DNA from: Caldilineaceae bacterium
Lineage (GTDB): Bacteria > Chloroflexota > Anaerolineae > Caldilineales > Caldilineaceae
NCBI GenBank assembly: GCA_011523365.1
Contig: WTGY01000204.1
Span: forward strand, 1-57,771
Length of the DNA: 57,771 bases
Direction of reading: 5' to 3'
Made by a program: the position numbers and the translations under genes. The notes beneath the pieces were generated by a model, which saw only the letters and a list, made by a program, of their open reading frames with translations, was not told the DNA's origin and did no database searches. Below, in pieces: positions 17,073 through 29,500 of this stretch (the stretch's first letter is position 1; each line of letters opens with the position of its first letter).

Positions 17073-18029
17073 ATGTATCAGGGCTTTGAAATAATCGACT
17101 TCCACCTCCACTTCCCCACTAGCAAACCGTGGTTCCCCAACATGGGAAACACGATTCAGAAATACATCGAAAAAGTGGGCGAGGAGCGGGCCCGCAAAGT
17201 GCAGGAGATGAGCCGCCCCTACGGCGAACACTGGCGCAAGATGTGGGGTTTCCCAAAACCGGAATCCCCCGACGACCACCCCGGTGACAGGGAGCAGGCC
17301 CGCCGCTGGGCCGCGGAGCTCGATGAATACGGCGTACGCGCTGTCGGCTTTGTTACCGGCGGCGGCAACGACCATCTTGCCGAAATTGTCAGTTGGTATC
17401 CCGACAAATTCGTCGGCTTCGCCCACCACAATCCCTTCGAGCCGGACGCCGTCGCCCAGCTGGAGCGCGCCGTAACCGAGCTTGGCCTGCGCGGTTATAA
17501 GCTGCTCGCACCCATGATCGAACAGCCGATCGAGGACGAGTCGATCTGGCCCGTCTGGGAAAAATGCGCCGAACTGGATATCCCCGTCCTAATTCACTTC
17601 GGAATCCAGGGCAGCGCCGGCGGCATCGCCTGGCACGAGAACATAAGCCCCTTCAAACTGCACAATATCGCCAAAGCCTTCCCCGACGTGACCTTCGTAA
17701 TCCCCCACTTCGGCTGCGCGTGGGAACGTGAGACCCTCCAACTCTGCTGGGCCTGCCCAAACGTCTGCGTCGACACCAGCGGCAGCCTCCAGTGGATCCG
17801 CTGGGTACCCGGCGACGTGACCGTCAAATACCTGTTCCGCAAATACTACGAAACCATCGGACCAAGCCGCATCATCTTCGGCACCGACAGCAGCTGGTTC
17901 CCGCGCGGCTTCACCCAGGAATACCTGCAGGACCAGATGCGAAGTTGTCTCGACCTGAATTTCCCTTACCAGGACATCCAGCAGATCTTCGCCGGCAATG
18001 CCGCCCGCCTGCTCAAGATCGACCTGTAA
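17073..18029 (+). CDS. Amidohydrolase family 2 (TIM-barrel metal-dependent hydrolase)
   Basis: A 318-aa protein of the amidohydrolase_2/ACMSD-like family. The N-terminal metal motif is DFHLHF (residues 9-14), followed by further ligands expected from VLIHFGIQ, VIPHFGCAW and FGTDSSW, where the Asp is the last-strand ligand. GAGG-type ribosome binding sequence sits about 8 bases before the ATG. The gene follows the BadF kinase and precedes the sugar ABC importer on the same strand, so it may hydrolyse or decarboxylate an imported compound (inference). The natural substrate cannot be told from sequence. Confidence 0.85.
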   Translation: MYQGFEIIDFHLHFPTSKPWFPNMGNTIQKYIEKVGEERARKVQEMSRPYGEHWRKMWGFPKPESPDDHPGDREQARRWAAELDEYGVRAVGFVTGGGNDHLAEIVSWYPDKFVGFAHHNPFEPDAVAQLERAVTELGLRGYKLLAPMIEQPIEDESIWPVWEKCAELDIPVLIHFGIQGSAGGIAWHENISPFKLHNIAKAFPDVTFVIPHFGCAWERETLQLCWACPNVCVDTSGSLQWIRWVPGDVTVKYLFRKYYETIGPSRIIFGTDSSWFPRGFTQEYLQDQMRSCLDLNFPYQDIQQIFAGNAARLLKIDL

Positions 18030-18153
18030 AGAGCAGACCGGGACTATGGTGCAACAGAGATATAAAGACCGGCGCACAGGCTTTTCTGTCGCTCTCTGAA
18101 CATGACAAACTTCGTCTCTCAAGTACAACTATCCTATCGTCGGACTTTCCAAC

Positions 18154-18168
18154 ACCACCTTCGGTGGT
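18154..18168 (+). other. Small hairpin upstream of binding-protein gene
   Basis: ACCACC-TTC-GGTGGT is a 6-bp perfect stem with a 3-base loop between the amidohydrolase and the ABC binding-protein gene. There is no T tract. It could be a weak mRNA structure in the leader; its role is not established. Confidence 0.35.
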
Positions 18169-18228
18169 AACCTCTATGAGGTCTCGACAGTCGACTCTAC
18201 CTACTCTAACCTAAGGAGGATCCCAACA

Positions 18229-19569
18229 ATGAAACGCTCCAAACTGTATGTGCTGATAGGCACACTTCTGGTGGCCGCAATGCTCCTGGCTGCCTGCCCA
18301 GCGCCGGCTGCGCCTGCCGCAGAAACGGCCTCTGAGCCAGCTGCTGCTGAAGAGGCCATGGCTGACGAAGTGATCGAAATCGAGTATTGGCAGTACAACT
18401 TCGCCGCCAGAGTGAACGCCATGGACCAGCTGATCGCCCAATTCGAAGAGGCGAACCCGAACATCAAGGTCGTCCACAACGCCGATATCCCCTACGCTGA
18501 GTTCCGCGACAAGATCGCCGCCAGCGTACCTGCCGGCGTCGGCCCCGATGTCGCCACCCTCTTCTATGGCTGGCAGTCCGTCTGGATCGATTCCGGCTAC
18601 CTCGTGCCCCTGCCCGAGGACGCCTTCCCGCCCGCCATGGTCGCTGAGGAGTTCAGCCCCATGGTCCAGGCCAGCTTTGTCGAGGGTACGCTTTACACCC
18701 TCCCGACAGCCGTGCGCGCTCTGGCCCTCTTCTATAACAAAGATCTGATGGCGGACGCCGGCCTCGATCCCGAAAACCCGCCCTCGACCCTGGACGAACT
18801 GGCCGATCAGGCCGCCGCCTGCACCCAGCGCGATGACGAAGGCTCCCTCGTCGTCCAGGGCTTTGTCGCCGACCCCTCCGCCCAGGACCATCACTGGTTC
18901 CGCGAGGTGCTGGTGCGCCAGTTTGGCGGCGTGCCCTACACCGACGACTACTCCGAGGTCCTCTACAATGATGAGGCCGGCCTGCAGGCCTGGAACTACC
19001 TTCTGGCCTTCCACACCGAGCTTGCAACCGGCGACCGCGACCTGTTTGACGGCAGCACCAACGCCTTCGTTGGTGGCCACGTGTGCTTCCACGTCGACGG
19101 CTCCTTCCGCCTCGGCACCATCGCCAATAACAATCCCGACATGAACTTCGGCGTCACCGAACTGCCTTCGCATAACGGCGTCAAGAGCACCTTCGGCTCA
19201 TACTGGACCCACGGCCTAACCAAGAAGGCCGCCGCCGACCAGGCGCGCTTCGATGCCGCCGTTAAGTTCCTTCAGTTCATCACCAGCGCCGACGCCGGTG
19301 CCCTCTGGGTCGACATCGTCGGCGAGCTGCCCGCCCAACTCGCGGCCGGCAGCAATCCGGAACTCCTCGCCGACGAAAAGCTGGGCGCGTTCGCCGCAGG
19401 GTTGGAATACTCCCACGCCACCTTCTTCGCCGACGAAAGCCAGCAGCGCCAGGCCATCATCGACTCCTTCGACATGGTGGTCCTGACCGACGAAGACCCG
19501 GCGACTGCGCTGCAGATCGCTGCCGATACCGACCAGGAGGTCCTGGACGACTTCTGGTCCAGCCGCTAA
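18229..19569 (+). CDS. ABC sugar importer, extracellular solute-binding lipoprotein (family 1)
   Basis: A 446-aa binding lipoprotein. The signal peptide (KRSKLYVLIGTLLVAAM) ends in lipobox LLAAC, so the mature N-terminus is lipidated and outside the membrane. An Ala/Glu-rich linker follows, then the bilobal fold with EYWQYNF, typical family-1 sequence (MDQLIAQFEEANPNIKV) and a hinge segment with ALFYNKDLM. A strong ribosome binding site, AAGGAGGA at 18213-18220, sits 8 bases before the ATG. It is followed by a long stem-loop and two permease genes, a usual arrangement for carbohydrate uptake; no ATPase gene is present in the cluster. The sugar is unknown. Confidence 0.93.
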   Translation: MKRSKLYVLIGTLLVAAMLLAACPAPAAPAAETASEPAAAEEAMADEVIEIEYWQYNFAARVNAMDQLIAQFEEANPNIKVVHNADIPYAEFRDKIAASVPAGVGPDVATLFYGWQSVWIDSGYLVPLPEDAFPPAMVAEEFSPMVQASFVEGTLYTLPTAVRALALFYNKDLMADAGLDPENPPSTLDELADQAAACTQRDDEGSLVVQGFVADPSAQDHHWFREVLVRQFGGVPYTDDYSEVLYNDEAGLQAWNYLLAFHTELATGDRDLFDGSTNAFVGGHVCFHVDGSFRLGTIANNNPDMNFGVTELPSHNGVKSTFGSYWTHGLTKKAAADQARFDAAVKFLQFITSADAGALWVDIVGELPAQLAAGSNPELLADEKLGAFAAGLEYSHATFFADESQQRQAIIDSFDMVVLTDEDPATALQIAADTDQEVLDDFWSSR

Positions 19570-19592
19570 ACGAAAACTGTGAAATTCGCGTA

Positions 19593-19628
19593 GCGAGAGG
19601 ATACCTGCGGGCCGGGGTATCCTCTCGC
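19593..19628 (+). terminator. 13-bp stem-loop between binding protein and permease genes
   Basis: A perfect 13-bp inverted repeat (GCGAGAGGATACC at 19593-19605, partner at 19616-19628) with a 10-base loop. It lies 23 bases after the binding-protein stop. No T tract follows, so partial termination or protection of the upstream mRNA from 3' decay, giving more binding protein than permease, is more likely than full termination (inference). Confidence 0.75.
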
Positions 19629-19737
19629 CTTACGCTTTGTCTGATCCGGGCAGATTCTCCTTGCCTCAGTCCAGTATTGCCGAGCCTTCCCAGTACCGGC
19701 CGCCTGAATTACGTTGAAACCGAGCTGGAATAGATCC

Positions 19738-20643
19738 ATGCGCTTAACTCTCCGCCAGCGGCAAATCATCTGGGCCTACATCTTCATGAGTGTGGCCCTT
19801 GTCTTCTTTGTCGTGATCCGCTGGTACCCAACCATTTTGGCGTTCAATGTAAGCTTCCGCGACTGGAATGTGTTCGAAGGCACCGGTCCCTGGGTGGGCC
19901 TGGAGAACTATCAGGAAATCTGGCAGGACGCCGGCAAGCCGCGCAGTTCTGTCACCGCCGCCTTCTCCAATACCGTTCGCTACGTCCTCTTCGGCGTGCC
20001 ATCTCAGCTGGTTCTGGCTCTTGCCATTGCCCTGCTTCTCGCTCAGATCCGGCGCCTGTCCGCGGTCTTCCGCGTCGCCTACTTCGCACCCTACGTCACC
20101 TCGGCCGTAGCCGTCGCCTTCGTCTGGAACTGGCTCTATCAGCCGGAAACCGGCTTGATCAACCAGGCGCTGGACCTGGTCGGCCTGCCCCAGCAGCCCT
20201 TTACCAAGAGTCCCGCGCAGGCGCTGCCTTCGATCACTGCCGTTGCCGTATGGCAAAATCTCGGCTTTGCTGTCATCATCTTCCTGGCCGGCATTCAGCA
20301 GATTCCGGGCCACTATTACGAAGCCGCCCGCATCGACGGCGCCAACGCCTGGCAACTCTTCTGGCGCATCACCCTGCCCCTGCTCAATCCGATCATCGTC
20401 TATCTCACCGTTCTCGGCACCATATCCTATCTGCGGCTCTTCGCGCTCGTCCAGAACATGAGCCCTCAGGGCACCGGAGGCCCGCTCAAAAGTACGACCA
20501 CGGTGGTGCTCGAGGTCTACCGCGAGGGGTTCTCCAGCTACAAGATGGGCTATGCCGGCGCCCTCACCGTGCTTCTTTTCTTTCTTATACTGCTGATAAC
20601 AATCATCCAGCTGCGCTTCTTTTCGCGGCGGGTTGAGTATTAG
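19738..20643 (+). CDS. ABC sugar importer permease, MalF/UgpA type
   Basis: A 301-aa inner-membrane permease with about six membrane segments, starting with IIWAYIFMSVALVFFVVI. The EAA loop that docks to the ATPase reads YYEAARIDGANAWQLFWRITLP. I chose ATG 19738 (MRLTLRQRQ) over an in-frame TTG 24 bases earlier because the ATG gives the normal short cytoplasmic N-terminus. It pairs with the next gene 26 bp downstream as a heterodimeric channel. Confidence 0.92.
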   Translation: MRLTLRQRQIIWAYIFMSVALVFFVVIRWYPTILAFNVSFRDWNVFEGTGPWVGLENYQEIWQDAGKPRSSVTAAFSNTVRYVLFGVPSQLVLALAIALLLAQIRRLSAVFRVAYFAPYVTSAVAVAFVWNWLYQPETGLINQALDLVGLPQQPFTKSPAQALPSITAVAVWQNLGFAVIIFLAGIQQIPGHYYEAARIDGANAWQLFWRITLPLLNPIIVYLTVLGTISYLRLFALVQNMSPQGTGGPLKSTTTVVLEVYREGFSSYKMGYAGALTVLLFFLILLITIIQLRFFSRRVEY

Positions 20644-20669
20644 GCGGGGGCGTCCGGGAACCTTCTTTC

Positions 20670-21575
20670 ATGACTACTTCTGCAGAGTTGGGCTCAGAGG
20701 GCACGCTGCAGATCGCGGATCATTTCGCGCCTGCCCAAAGCGGTGCCCGGCGCCGCTTCAGTTGGACGCTGTTGATCGCATACCTTCTGCTGGCAATCGG
20801 CGGCGTCTGCATGGTCACGCCTTTTTTCTGGATGATACTTACCAGCGTTAAACCACCCCCCGAACTGGTCAACTTCTCTTTCTTTCCCGAAAACCCAACC
20901 CTCCAGAACTATCTGAATGTACTCAATACCAGCAGCTTCGAACGCTGGTATCTCAACAGCATTATCGTTGCCGTAATCAGCACCACAAGCGTCGTCTTTT
21001 TCGACACACTGGTCGGTTACACGCTCAACAAATTCGACTTCCCGGGCAAGAACATCATCTTCATCGGCATGCTCGGCACACTCATGATCCCGACCGAAAT
21101 GCTCATCATCCCCTGGTTCACCATGAGCGTGAACTGGAACTGGCACATCGGCTACACCCAATACTGGGGCATCGCCTTTCCCGGTGTCATCACCGCCGCC
21201 GGCATCTTTCTCATGCGCCAGTTCTTCGATGGTGTCCCCAACGAGCTCCTTGACGCCGCCCGCATGGACGGCATGAACGAGTTCGGCATCTGGTGGCGCA
21301 TCGCCGCGCCCCTCGTCAAACCGGCCATCGCCGCCCTGGCGATATTCAACTTTATCGGCAACTGGAACGCCTACCTGTGGCCTCTGATCCTGGCCAACAG
21401 CCGCGAATTCTATACATTGCCCGTTGGCCTCAGTTTCTTCCGCGGCGAATCTACCACCCACTGGGAGAAGATCATGACCGCGGCCAGCCTTGCCAGCATC
21501 CCTCTGCTCATCGTCTTCCTCGTCTTCCAGCGCCAGATCATCAGAGGGATCGCTCTCACCGGACTGAAAGGCTGA
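20670..21575 (+). CDS. ABC sugar importer permease, MalG/UgpE type
   Basis: A 301-aa second permease. The N-terminal 35 residues are cytoplasmic, then TM1 (LLIAYLLLAIGGVCMVTPFF); about six segments in all. The EAA loop reads LLDAARMDGMNEFGIWWRIAAP. It ends the transport part of the operon; no ATP-binding gene follows, so the importer must borrow a shared MsiK-like ATPase encoded elsewhere (known for this family, inferred here). Confidence 0.92.
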   Translation: MTTSAELGSEGTLQIADHFAPAQSGARRRFSWTLLIAYLLLAIGGVCMVTPFFWMILTSVKPPPELVNFSFFPENPTLQNYLNVLNTSSFERWYLNSIIVAVISTTSVVFFDTLVGYTLNKFDFPGKNIIFIGMLGTLMIPTEMLIIPWFTMSVNWNWHIGYTQYWGIAFPGVITAAGIFLMRQFFDGVPNELLDAARMDGMNEFGIWWRIAAPLVKPAIAALAIFNFIGNWNAYLWPLILANSREFYTLPVGLSFFRGESTTHWEKIMTAASLASIPLLIVFLVFQRQIIRGIALTGLKG

Positions 21576-21638
21576 GCCCAAAAACGGTACGACACTTTCG
21601 GCGAGCCCAACAACGCCCCGACGGAAGTAGCAATTATA

Positions 21639-21657
21639 GTGCGACATCCTGTCGCAC
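21639..21657 (+). other. Hairpin in sucC upstream region
   Basis: GTGCGACA-TCC-TGTCGCAC is a perfect 8-bp stem with a 3-base loop, 63 bases after the permease stop and 33 bases before the sucC start. TATAGT just upstream (21635-21640) overlaps its foot and resembles a -10 box, but no convincing -35 box was found. No T tract follows. It may separate the transport genes from sucCD. Confidence 0.5.
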
Positions 21658-21690
21658 ATAACACAGTTCATATCGAAGAGGAGTCCTCTC

Positions 21691-22833
21691 TTGAAGTTAC
21701 ACGAATACCAGTCGAAGCGGGTCTTCGCCCAATATGGAGTGCCCATCCCCAATGGGGAAGTCGCAACTACGCCCGCCGAAGCGCGCGCCATCGCCGAACA
21801 GATCGACAAACCGGTCGTCATCAAAAGCCAGGTGCTGGTCGGCGGGCGCGGCAAGGCCGGCGGCATCAAGCTGGCCGGAAATCCGGATGAGGCCGAGGAA
21901 GTTGCAGCGCAAATACTCGGCATGGACATCAAAGGGCTGACTGTTCAAAAGGTCCTGGTCGACGAAGCCGCCGACATTCGTTACGAAATCTACCTCGGCG
22001 CCGTTCTCGACCGCGGCGCGCGCAGAGTAGCCATCATGGCCAGCAGCGAGGGCGGCGTCGAAATCGAGGAGGTCGCTGCCCAAACGCCCGAAAAGATCAT
22101 CACAGTACATGTCCACCCCCTCCTCGGCATGCAAAGCTACCAGGCCCGCCAGCTGGCATACGGCATCGGACTGCCCAAAGAGCACGTCTCCGCTTTCACA
22201 AAAATTGCCCAGAGCCTCTACCGCGCCTTTGTCGAGAGCGACGCCAGCCTCGCAGAGATCAATCCGCTCGTCATCAACGGCGACAATCAGCTGCAGGCCG
22301 TCGACGGCAAGATCCTCCTCGACGACAGCGCACTGCCCCGGCAAAAAGAGCTGGCCGCGATGCGCGACCCCGATGAAGACAGCCCCACCGAGACCGAAGC
22401 ACGTGAGGTCGGAATCAGCTATATCGATCTCGATGGCGAGATCGGCTGCATGGTGAACGGCGCCGGCCTCGCCATGGCAACGATGGACATCATCAAACTC
22501 TATGGCGGCAGCCCGGCCAACTTCCTCGACATCGGCGGCGGTGCCGGCGCCGACAAGGTACTGGCCGCACTCAGGATCATTCTCCGCGACGCGCGCGTGA
22601 AAGCGGTTCTCATCAACATCTTCGGCGGCATCACCCGCTGCGATGAAGTGGCAAACGGCATCGTCGAGGCCATCAACAGCCTCAACGTTAAGGTGCCGAT
22701 CGTCGTCCGCATGGTGGGTGTAAACGAGGACGAAGGACGCCAGATCCTGGCCGACTCCAATCTTCCCTCCGCCAACCAGCTCTCGGAAGCCGTCCAGATG
22801 GCCGTCGCCGCCGCCAAAGGAGAAGGTGCATGA
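21691..22833 (+). CDS. sucC: Succinate-CoA ligase (ADP-forming) beta subunit
   Basis: A 380-aa SucC. The N-terminal ATP-grasp domain begins [17 protein letters not shown] and contains [17 protein letters not shown]; the nucleotide site includes AEINPLV; the C-terminal CoA-ligase domain has [19 protein letters not shown] and [14 protein letters not shown]. The start is TTG with AAGAGGAG 7 bases upstream. The last codons overlap sucD by four bases (ATGA at 22830-22833), so both subunits are made together. It catalyses succinyl-CoA to succinate with ATP formation, or the reverse. Family-typical length. Confidence 0.96.
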   Translation: MKLHEYQSKRVFAQYGVPIPNGEVATTPAEARAIAEQIDKPVVIKSQVLVGGRGKAGGIKLAGNPDEAEEVAAQILGMDIKGLTVQKVLVDEAADIRYEIYLGAVLDRGARRVAIMASSEGGVEIEEVAAQTPEKIITVHVHPLLGMQSYQARQLAYGIGLPKEHVSAFTKIAQSLYRAFVESDASLAEINPLVINGDNQLQAVDGKILLDDSALPRQKELAAMRDPDEDSPTETEAREVGISYIDLDGEIGCMVNGAGLAMATMDIIKLYGGSPANFLDIGGGAGADKVLAALRIILRDARVKAVLINIFGGITRCDEVANGIVEAINSLNVKVPIVVRMVGVNEDEGRQILADSNLPSANQLSEAVQMAVAAAKGEGA

Positions 22834-23699
22834 GCATCCTCGTCGACAACGATACCCGACTGCTTGTCCAGGGAATCACCGGAAGCCAGGGCGCCTTCCA
22901 CGCAGAGCAGATGATCCAGTACGGCACCAATGTCGTGGCCGGCGCCGTGCCCGGCCGCGGCGGTCAATGGGCAGTCGGCAACACGCCCGTTTTCGATACC
23001 GTCCACGAAGCCGTCGCCACAACCGGCGCCAATACCAGCATCATCTTCGTCCCCGCCGCCTTCGCCGTAGACGCCCTCCTCGAGGCCGCCGACGCCGGCG
23101 TCGCACTCATCGTCTGCATAACCGAAAACATCCCCGCCCTCGACATGGCCCGTGCCCGCGCCTACCTGGATTCAACCGAATCCCTCCTGATCGGGCCCAA
23201 CTGCCCCGGCCTCATCTCGCCGGGATCCGCCAAAGTCGGCATCATGGCCGGCCACATCCACACGCCCGGCAACGTCGGCATCGTCAGCCGTTCCGGTACG
23301 CTCACCTATGAGGTCATTTACGCCCTGACAGAGCGCGGAATCGGCCAGAGCACCGCCGTCGGCATCGGCGGCGATCCCATCAAGGGGCTCAACTTTCTCG
23401 ACGTGCTGCAGATGTTTGAACAGGACTCCGCTACCGAGCAGGTCGTCCTGATTGGGGAGATAGGCGGGACGGACGAGCAGGTCGCTGCCGACTATATCAG
23501 GACCGAAATGAGCAAACCGGTGACCGCTTTCATCGCCGGTCAGACCGCTCCCCCAGGCAAACGCATGGGCCACGCCGGCGCTATCATTTCCGGCGGTGAA
23601 GGCACCGCCGCTGAGAAGATTGAATCGCTCCAGGAAGCCGGCGTCGCCATCGCCCGTCACCCCGAGGAGATCGCTGAACTGGCCGCACAGAATATCTGA
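22830..23699 (+). CDS. sucD: Succinate-CoA ligase (ADP-forming) alpha subunit
   Basis: A 289-aa SucD. The CoA-binding Rossmann domain starts [20 protein letters not shown]; the active-site histidine that becomes phosphorylated lies in [22 protein letters not shown] and SRSGTLTYE are further family motifs. It overlaps sucC and is followed 76 bp later by the acetyl-CoA-synthetase-like gene. Function as the SucCD complex is secure from family knowledge. Confidence 0.96.
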   Translation: MSILVDNDTRLLVQGITGSQGAFHAEQMIQYGTNVVAGAVPGRGGQWAVGNTPVFDTVHEAVATTGANTSIIFVPAAFAVDALLEAADAGVALIVCITENIPALDMARARAYLDSTESLLIGPNCPGLISPGSAKVGIMAGHIHTPGNVGIVSRSGTLTYEVIYALTERGIGQSTAVGIGGDPIKGLNFLDVLQMFEQDSATEQVVLIGEIGGTDEQVAADYIRTEMSKPVTAFIAGQTAPPGKRMGHAGAIISGGEGTAAEKIESLQEAGVAIARHPEEIAELAAQNI

Positions 23700-23763
23700 A
23701 TCAGCGCCTGAAACTGTGCTATCATAGTTGCCAATCCCGCAGCGGATCAATAGACACCGAATG

Positions 23764-23770
23764 AAGGAGG
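23764..23770 (+). promoter_or_regulatory. Ribosome binding site deciding the acs start
   Basis: AAGGAGG lies five bases before ATG 23776. In-frame TTG 23728 and ATG 23761 lie upstream or inside this site, so 23776 is the start used. Confidence 0.85.
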
Positions 23771-23775
23771 AAAGA

Positions 23776-25707
<1,932 letters not shown>

Positions 25708-25714
25708 ACCGAAA

Positions 25715-25752
25715 CGGGGGCCGGCATCGCATCAAAGCAACGCCGGCCCCCG
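25715..25752. terminator. Bidirectional terminator between convergent acs and scpA
   Basis: A perfect 11-bp GC-rich inverted repeat (CGGGGGCCGGC at 25715-25725, partner at 25742-25752) with a 16-base loop fills the 77-bp gap between convergent genes. T tracts are poor, but position and symmetry fit a terminator used from both sides. Confidence 0.75.
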
Positions 25753-25784
25753 CTGCACCGCAACCTCGCACTGCTGAACTTCAA

Positions 25785-26537
25785 CTACTGCACGCCTCTC
25801 AACAGTATCTCTCCGAAGGTCTCCTCCTGTTCCGCCGCGATCTCCTTCTGTTTTATCAGTTCCAGGACGGCCAGAAACGCAACGATTACTTCCAGGCGGC
25901 TCCGACTCCGGGACAGAAGCGCCGAAAAGCGAACGGCGCCGCCCGCCGCCCCGTTCTTGCCCCACTGCCCTCTGATCCGTTCGCGAATCGCCGCCATCTT
26001 CTCGGCAATGGTGACCGGGTAGGTCCGAACAGACGGCACAGCCGGGTCGTTGGGAAGGTTGTTCAGTGCCCTCTGCGCCGCGTCCGCCAGTTTTTCGATA
26101 GTCAGCGCCGACAGATCCAACCTGCGATCCAGCGCCGGCGGGGTCAAACGCGCACTGGTCCGCAACCCGATCGAAGCGCGCATCTGCAGCTCGCCGGCCG
26201 CGGCTCTGAAGAGGCGATAGTCCAGCAACTGCTGGATCAACCCCTCACTCTGACTCTCCTCCTCATCTTGCTCGTCTTCCGGGTGGGGCAGAAGGTCTCG
26301 GCTTTTTATATAAAGAAGCCGGGCCGCCACCACCAAAAAGTCGGCTAGCGCATCCGGCTCGATCTCCTGCAATGCTTCGATCGCGCGCAGGTACCGGTCC
26401 GTTATCGCCACCAGCGAAACTTCCGTTATATTCAGTTCTTCACGTTCGATCAGGTGGAGTAGCAGCCCGATGGGGCCGTCGAAGATCGGGAGGCTGACCG
26501 GGTAGCCCGCGCCAAGGGGATTGAGGTCTGTTTCCAT
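25785..26537 (-). CDS. scpA: Segregation and condensation protein A
   Basis: A 250-aa kleisin ScpA, which bridges SMC heads and ScpB in chromosome condensation. The N-terminal signature is FDGPIGLLLHLIEREELNI, followed by LVVAARLLYIKSRDLLP; the C-terminal winged-helix part has EVIVAFLAVLELIKQ. An acidic stretch (EDEQDEEES) lies between. Its start is only 5 bases after the stop of the large PGRP-domain gene, so the two are probably co-transcribed. scpB and smc are not in the window. Confidence 0.94.
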   Translation of the reverse strand: METDLNPLGAGYPVSLPIFDGPIGLLLHLIEREELNITEVSLVAITDRYLRAIEALQEIEPDALADFLVVAARLLYIKSRDLLPHPEDEQDEEESQSEGLIQQLLDYRLFRAAAGELQMRASIGLRTSARLTPPALDRRLDLSALTIEKLADAAQRALNNLPNDPAVPSVRTYPVTIAEKMAAIRERIRGQWGKNGAAGGAVRFSALLSRSRSRLEVIVAFLAVLELIKQKEIAAEQEETFGEILLRGVQ

Positions 26538-26542
26538 GCCGG

Positions 26543-29500
26543 CTACGATTCGAGCAGGGTCCGGAAACGTCGCTTTTCGAGAGCCAGCTGCAACAGTCTC
26601 TGCGTGGCCGATATCGCATCGGAGTCATCCAGGTGGTCGATCCCTACCCCTGCATCCACCAGGCGTCGCTCGGCTTCCGCCGTCGAGATTGTTCCGGCCC
26701 CGACCAGGGTCACATACCGCGCCTCGAGCGCATCTTCCAGGAATGTGCCCGCGACCGGTTTGAACTCATCAAAATAATGGCTGGCCTCAGCCACCGTTTT
26801 GGTCATCGACTCCTCAGACGGAAACAGGATGTAGTGATAGGGAGGGATCCCGCTCTGGACGCGCTCGATCTCTGCCATCAGCGTGTCGCGCCATCGCTTG
26901 CCCTCCAACCATTCACTGCCGGGGCAGGGCGTGGAATTGTACGAAAACTCATTGTGGCCCAAAACATCGGTAAGCTGCAACGCAAACTCCTGCAACAACC
27001 ATGCAATCAGACGCGCCCCGGAGTGTATCTGCTGTGGCGTTGGCGTAGAACCGTTCATGAAGCTGCCGGCGAACGCGACCCCAATCGCGTAAGAGTTGTG
27101 CCTGTCCACGTGGTGCGTACGCAGCGCCACCGGCTGGGTCTGCAGGATTTCGCCGTCTGAAGGGATGAAGTAATGGTAACCAATGCCCGACCAGGCACTC
27201 TTCCCCCGGTCAAGATCTTCGTCAATGTGTGTCCGGGCGATGCGCTCCGGCCCGACATGGGGCGCCAAAGCCGTATGATGGACTGCAATGTGGGTGATGG
27301 CTGCCAATTGACGCCGCCGGTACTGCAGCGTTGGATGTCTGGGCAATGCATGGCTGATGTCCCGAATCTGAGGCCGGGCAACCCGCTCCACCTGAGTCGA
27401 GCGCTCCAATGCGCCTGAGATCTCCTGCCGCGTCCGCCCACCATCGTCACCCACCGCTTCCATCTGGCTGCTCGCCTGCTGCTGGCCTCTCGCGCTGGGA
27501 TCCGCCTTTCCTTTGACTATCGCAACTTCCCTCACTACTGGATCGTCTCCCGACCTTACCGCGTCGATCAGGACGTCCTTCCAACGTCGTCCTTGCAGCC
27601 ACTGCTCCCCAGGAGACGTGTGGTTGATGAATTCGTTAACCCCCCGAATACTGGCCAGCGTCAGCTGCGGGTACTCTTCCATCAGCCACGCAATTAACTG
27701 CCGTCCCGACTCGATCTGTGCCGGGGTCGGTATGTCATCGTTGAACTCCCCGGCAAAGCCGATGTTGATCGCTCTTGCAATATACGGAACTTTGCCGTCG
27801 ACCGCCTCCAGTAGCGGTTGAGTCTGGTAAATCGCGCCGTTGGACGCAATGAAGAACTGATAGAGAATCCCGGGCAGACGGCGATGGAATGCCGCAGCAA
27901 TCGTCTGCAACGGCGTGATCGGCGGCGCCGCCGTATGGTTGATGACGATAAACTCGATGTCGTCCGCCTCGCGCCGGACAAAGCGTTGCGGGTCACGCGG
28001 CAATCGTTCAACCACATCTTCGATTGGAGGTCGCGGCGCCGGGCTCCTCTCCGGCCCGGGCGCGTCAAGGCTGTCGTCCGTCGTTCCGGGGATGCCCACG
28101 CCCTCTTCGAGCGCCGAAAGCGGCGAGTCGGTGAGAAAATCGACGATCTTCTCGTTCAACGCACTTTTCCAGGCAGGACCGCTTTCGAACGTTCTTCCAG
28201 GGCTCGACGTGTCCAGCAGTTCGCACATGCCAACCACGCTCTGTGCTGTCAACTGGAATCGAGGCAGCATCCAGGCGCACAACTGCGCAGTCGCCGTTAG
28301 TTGCGCGGGTGGCGGCACAGCTTCGTCGAAGTTGCCTTCCAGGCAAATGTTCACGCCTGTCAGGCTCCACTCCGCCTCATCGTTTACCACAGCCTCAACC
28401 GCGGCCACCTGCAATATCTCTCCGGTCTCCAGCACAAAGTAATGATAAGCAATTCCAGGATAGCCCTGCGCTACGTGGGCCTGCGCAACCGTCTCAATCG
28501 GCACGCCCGTTGGCGCTGCTGTGTGACAGATCACCAACCTCCGGATCTGGTCGAGCGTACGCAGTGCGAACGGATTCTCACCAAGCGGTAGCGACGTAGA
28601 GATATCGACGACCGGTGGCCCCTCGGGCACAGCAGAAGAACGCGCTTCCGCTCGGACGTACAGTTCAGGTGTCGGTTCCGGTTGCGGAGCCGGTTCAGCC
28701 GTTACTCTTTCCTGCTCTGCAGTCTCAGTTACGGGCACAGAAACCTTCTCTACGTCAGACGTTTCAGGTGCCGCGCTCACATTCAGCCAGCGGGTAAGAA
28801 TGTCCGACTGCATAGTCTGGAACCAGTTTTCACCGCCGCTGATCAGGTCCAGAACAAGCGTGTAATTGCCTGGACGGTCCGGGATAACCATCTGCGCGTC
28901 AATGGTGACCGTCTCGCCCGGCGCTACGTCTTCGGGCAGTTCCGTCAGGACGGGCCGGCCTTCAGGGAATGGAAGCTCTTGCCGGTTCTGGAAAAAGTGA
29001 TAGCCGAGGGCAACCTGTTGCGGACCCTGCGCGGGCCACGCGATTGTGCCAATGTTTCGGACCGTCACCGGGAAACTGACACGTTGGCCTGGGTAAAGCG
29101 GGCTGGGAGGCTTCCCTTTCAGCCACTGCACCCGGTACACCATCCCGCGGCCCATCCTCATCTCTTCGGTAACTTCGACCGCCGCCCGCTCCTCTACAGC
29201 CTCTGTAGGTTCGCGCGCCGCCCGCAGCTCTGGTTGAAGATCCGGCTGGCGCTCAAACTGTGGCCTGACCTTCCGCTCCTGCCGCCCCTGCTCGGCCTCT
29301 ACGTTCCATCGATATTCGTGCCGCAAAGCAGCGCGAAAATCCTCTATGACGCCCTCTTTCCCCTTGATGTGCCAGCGGTCCAGCTGTGGCCACCGGTACA
29401 ACGCCATCGCCTGAATCTTCTGTGCGTTCTGCCGGTTCCAGCGATCGATCTCGGCGTACGCTGCCTGAATCCACCCCCGGTTTACGTTTTCCCAGGGCCC

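Noticed and set aside
20694..21932. A 412-codon frame opposite the MalG-type permease and sucC
   Set aside because: It is the antisense shadow of two clearly recognised genes.
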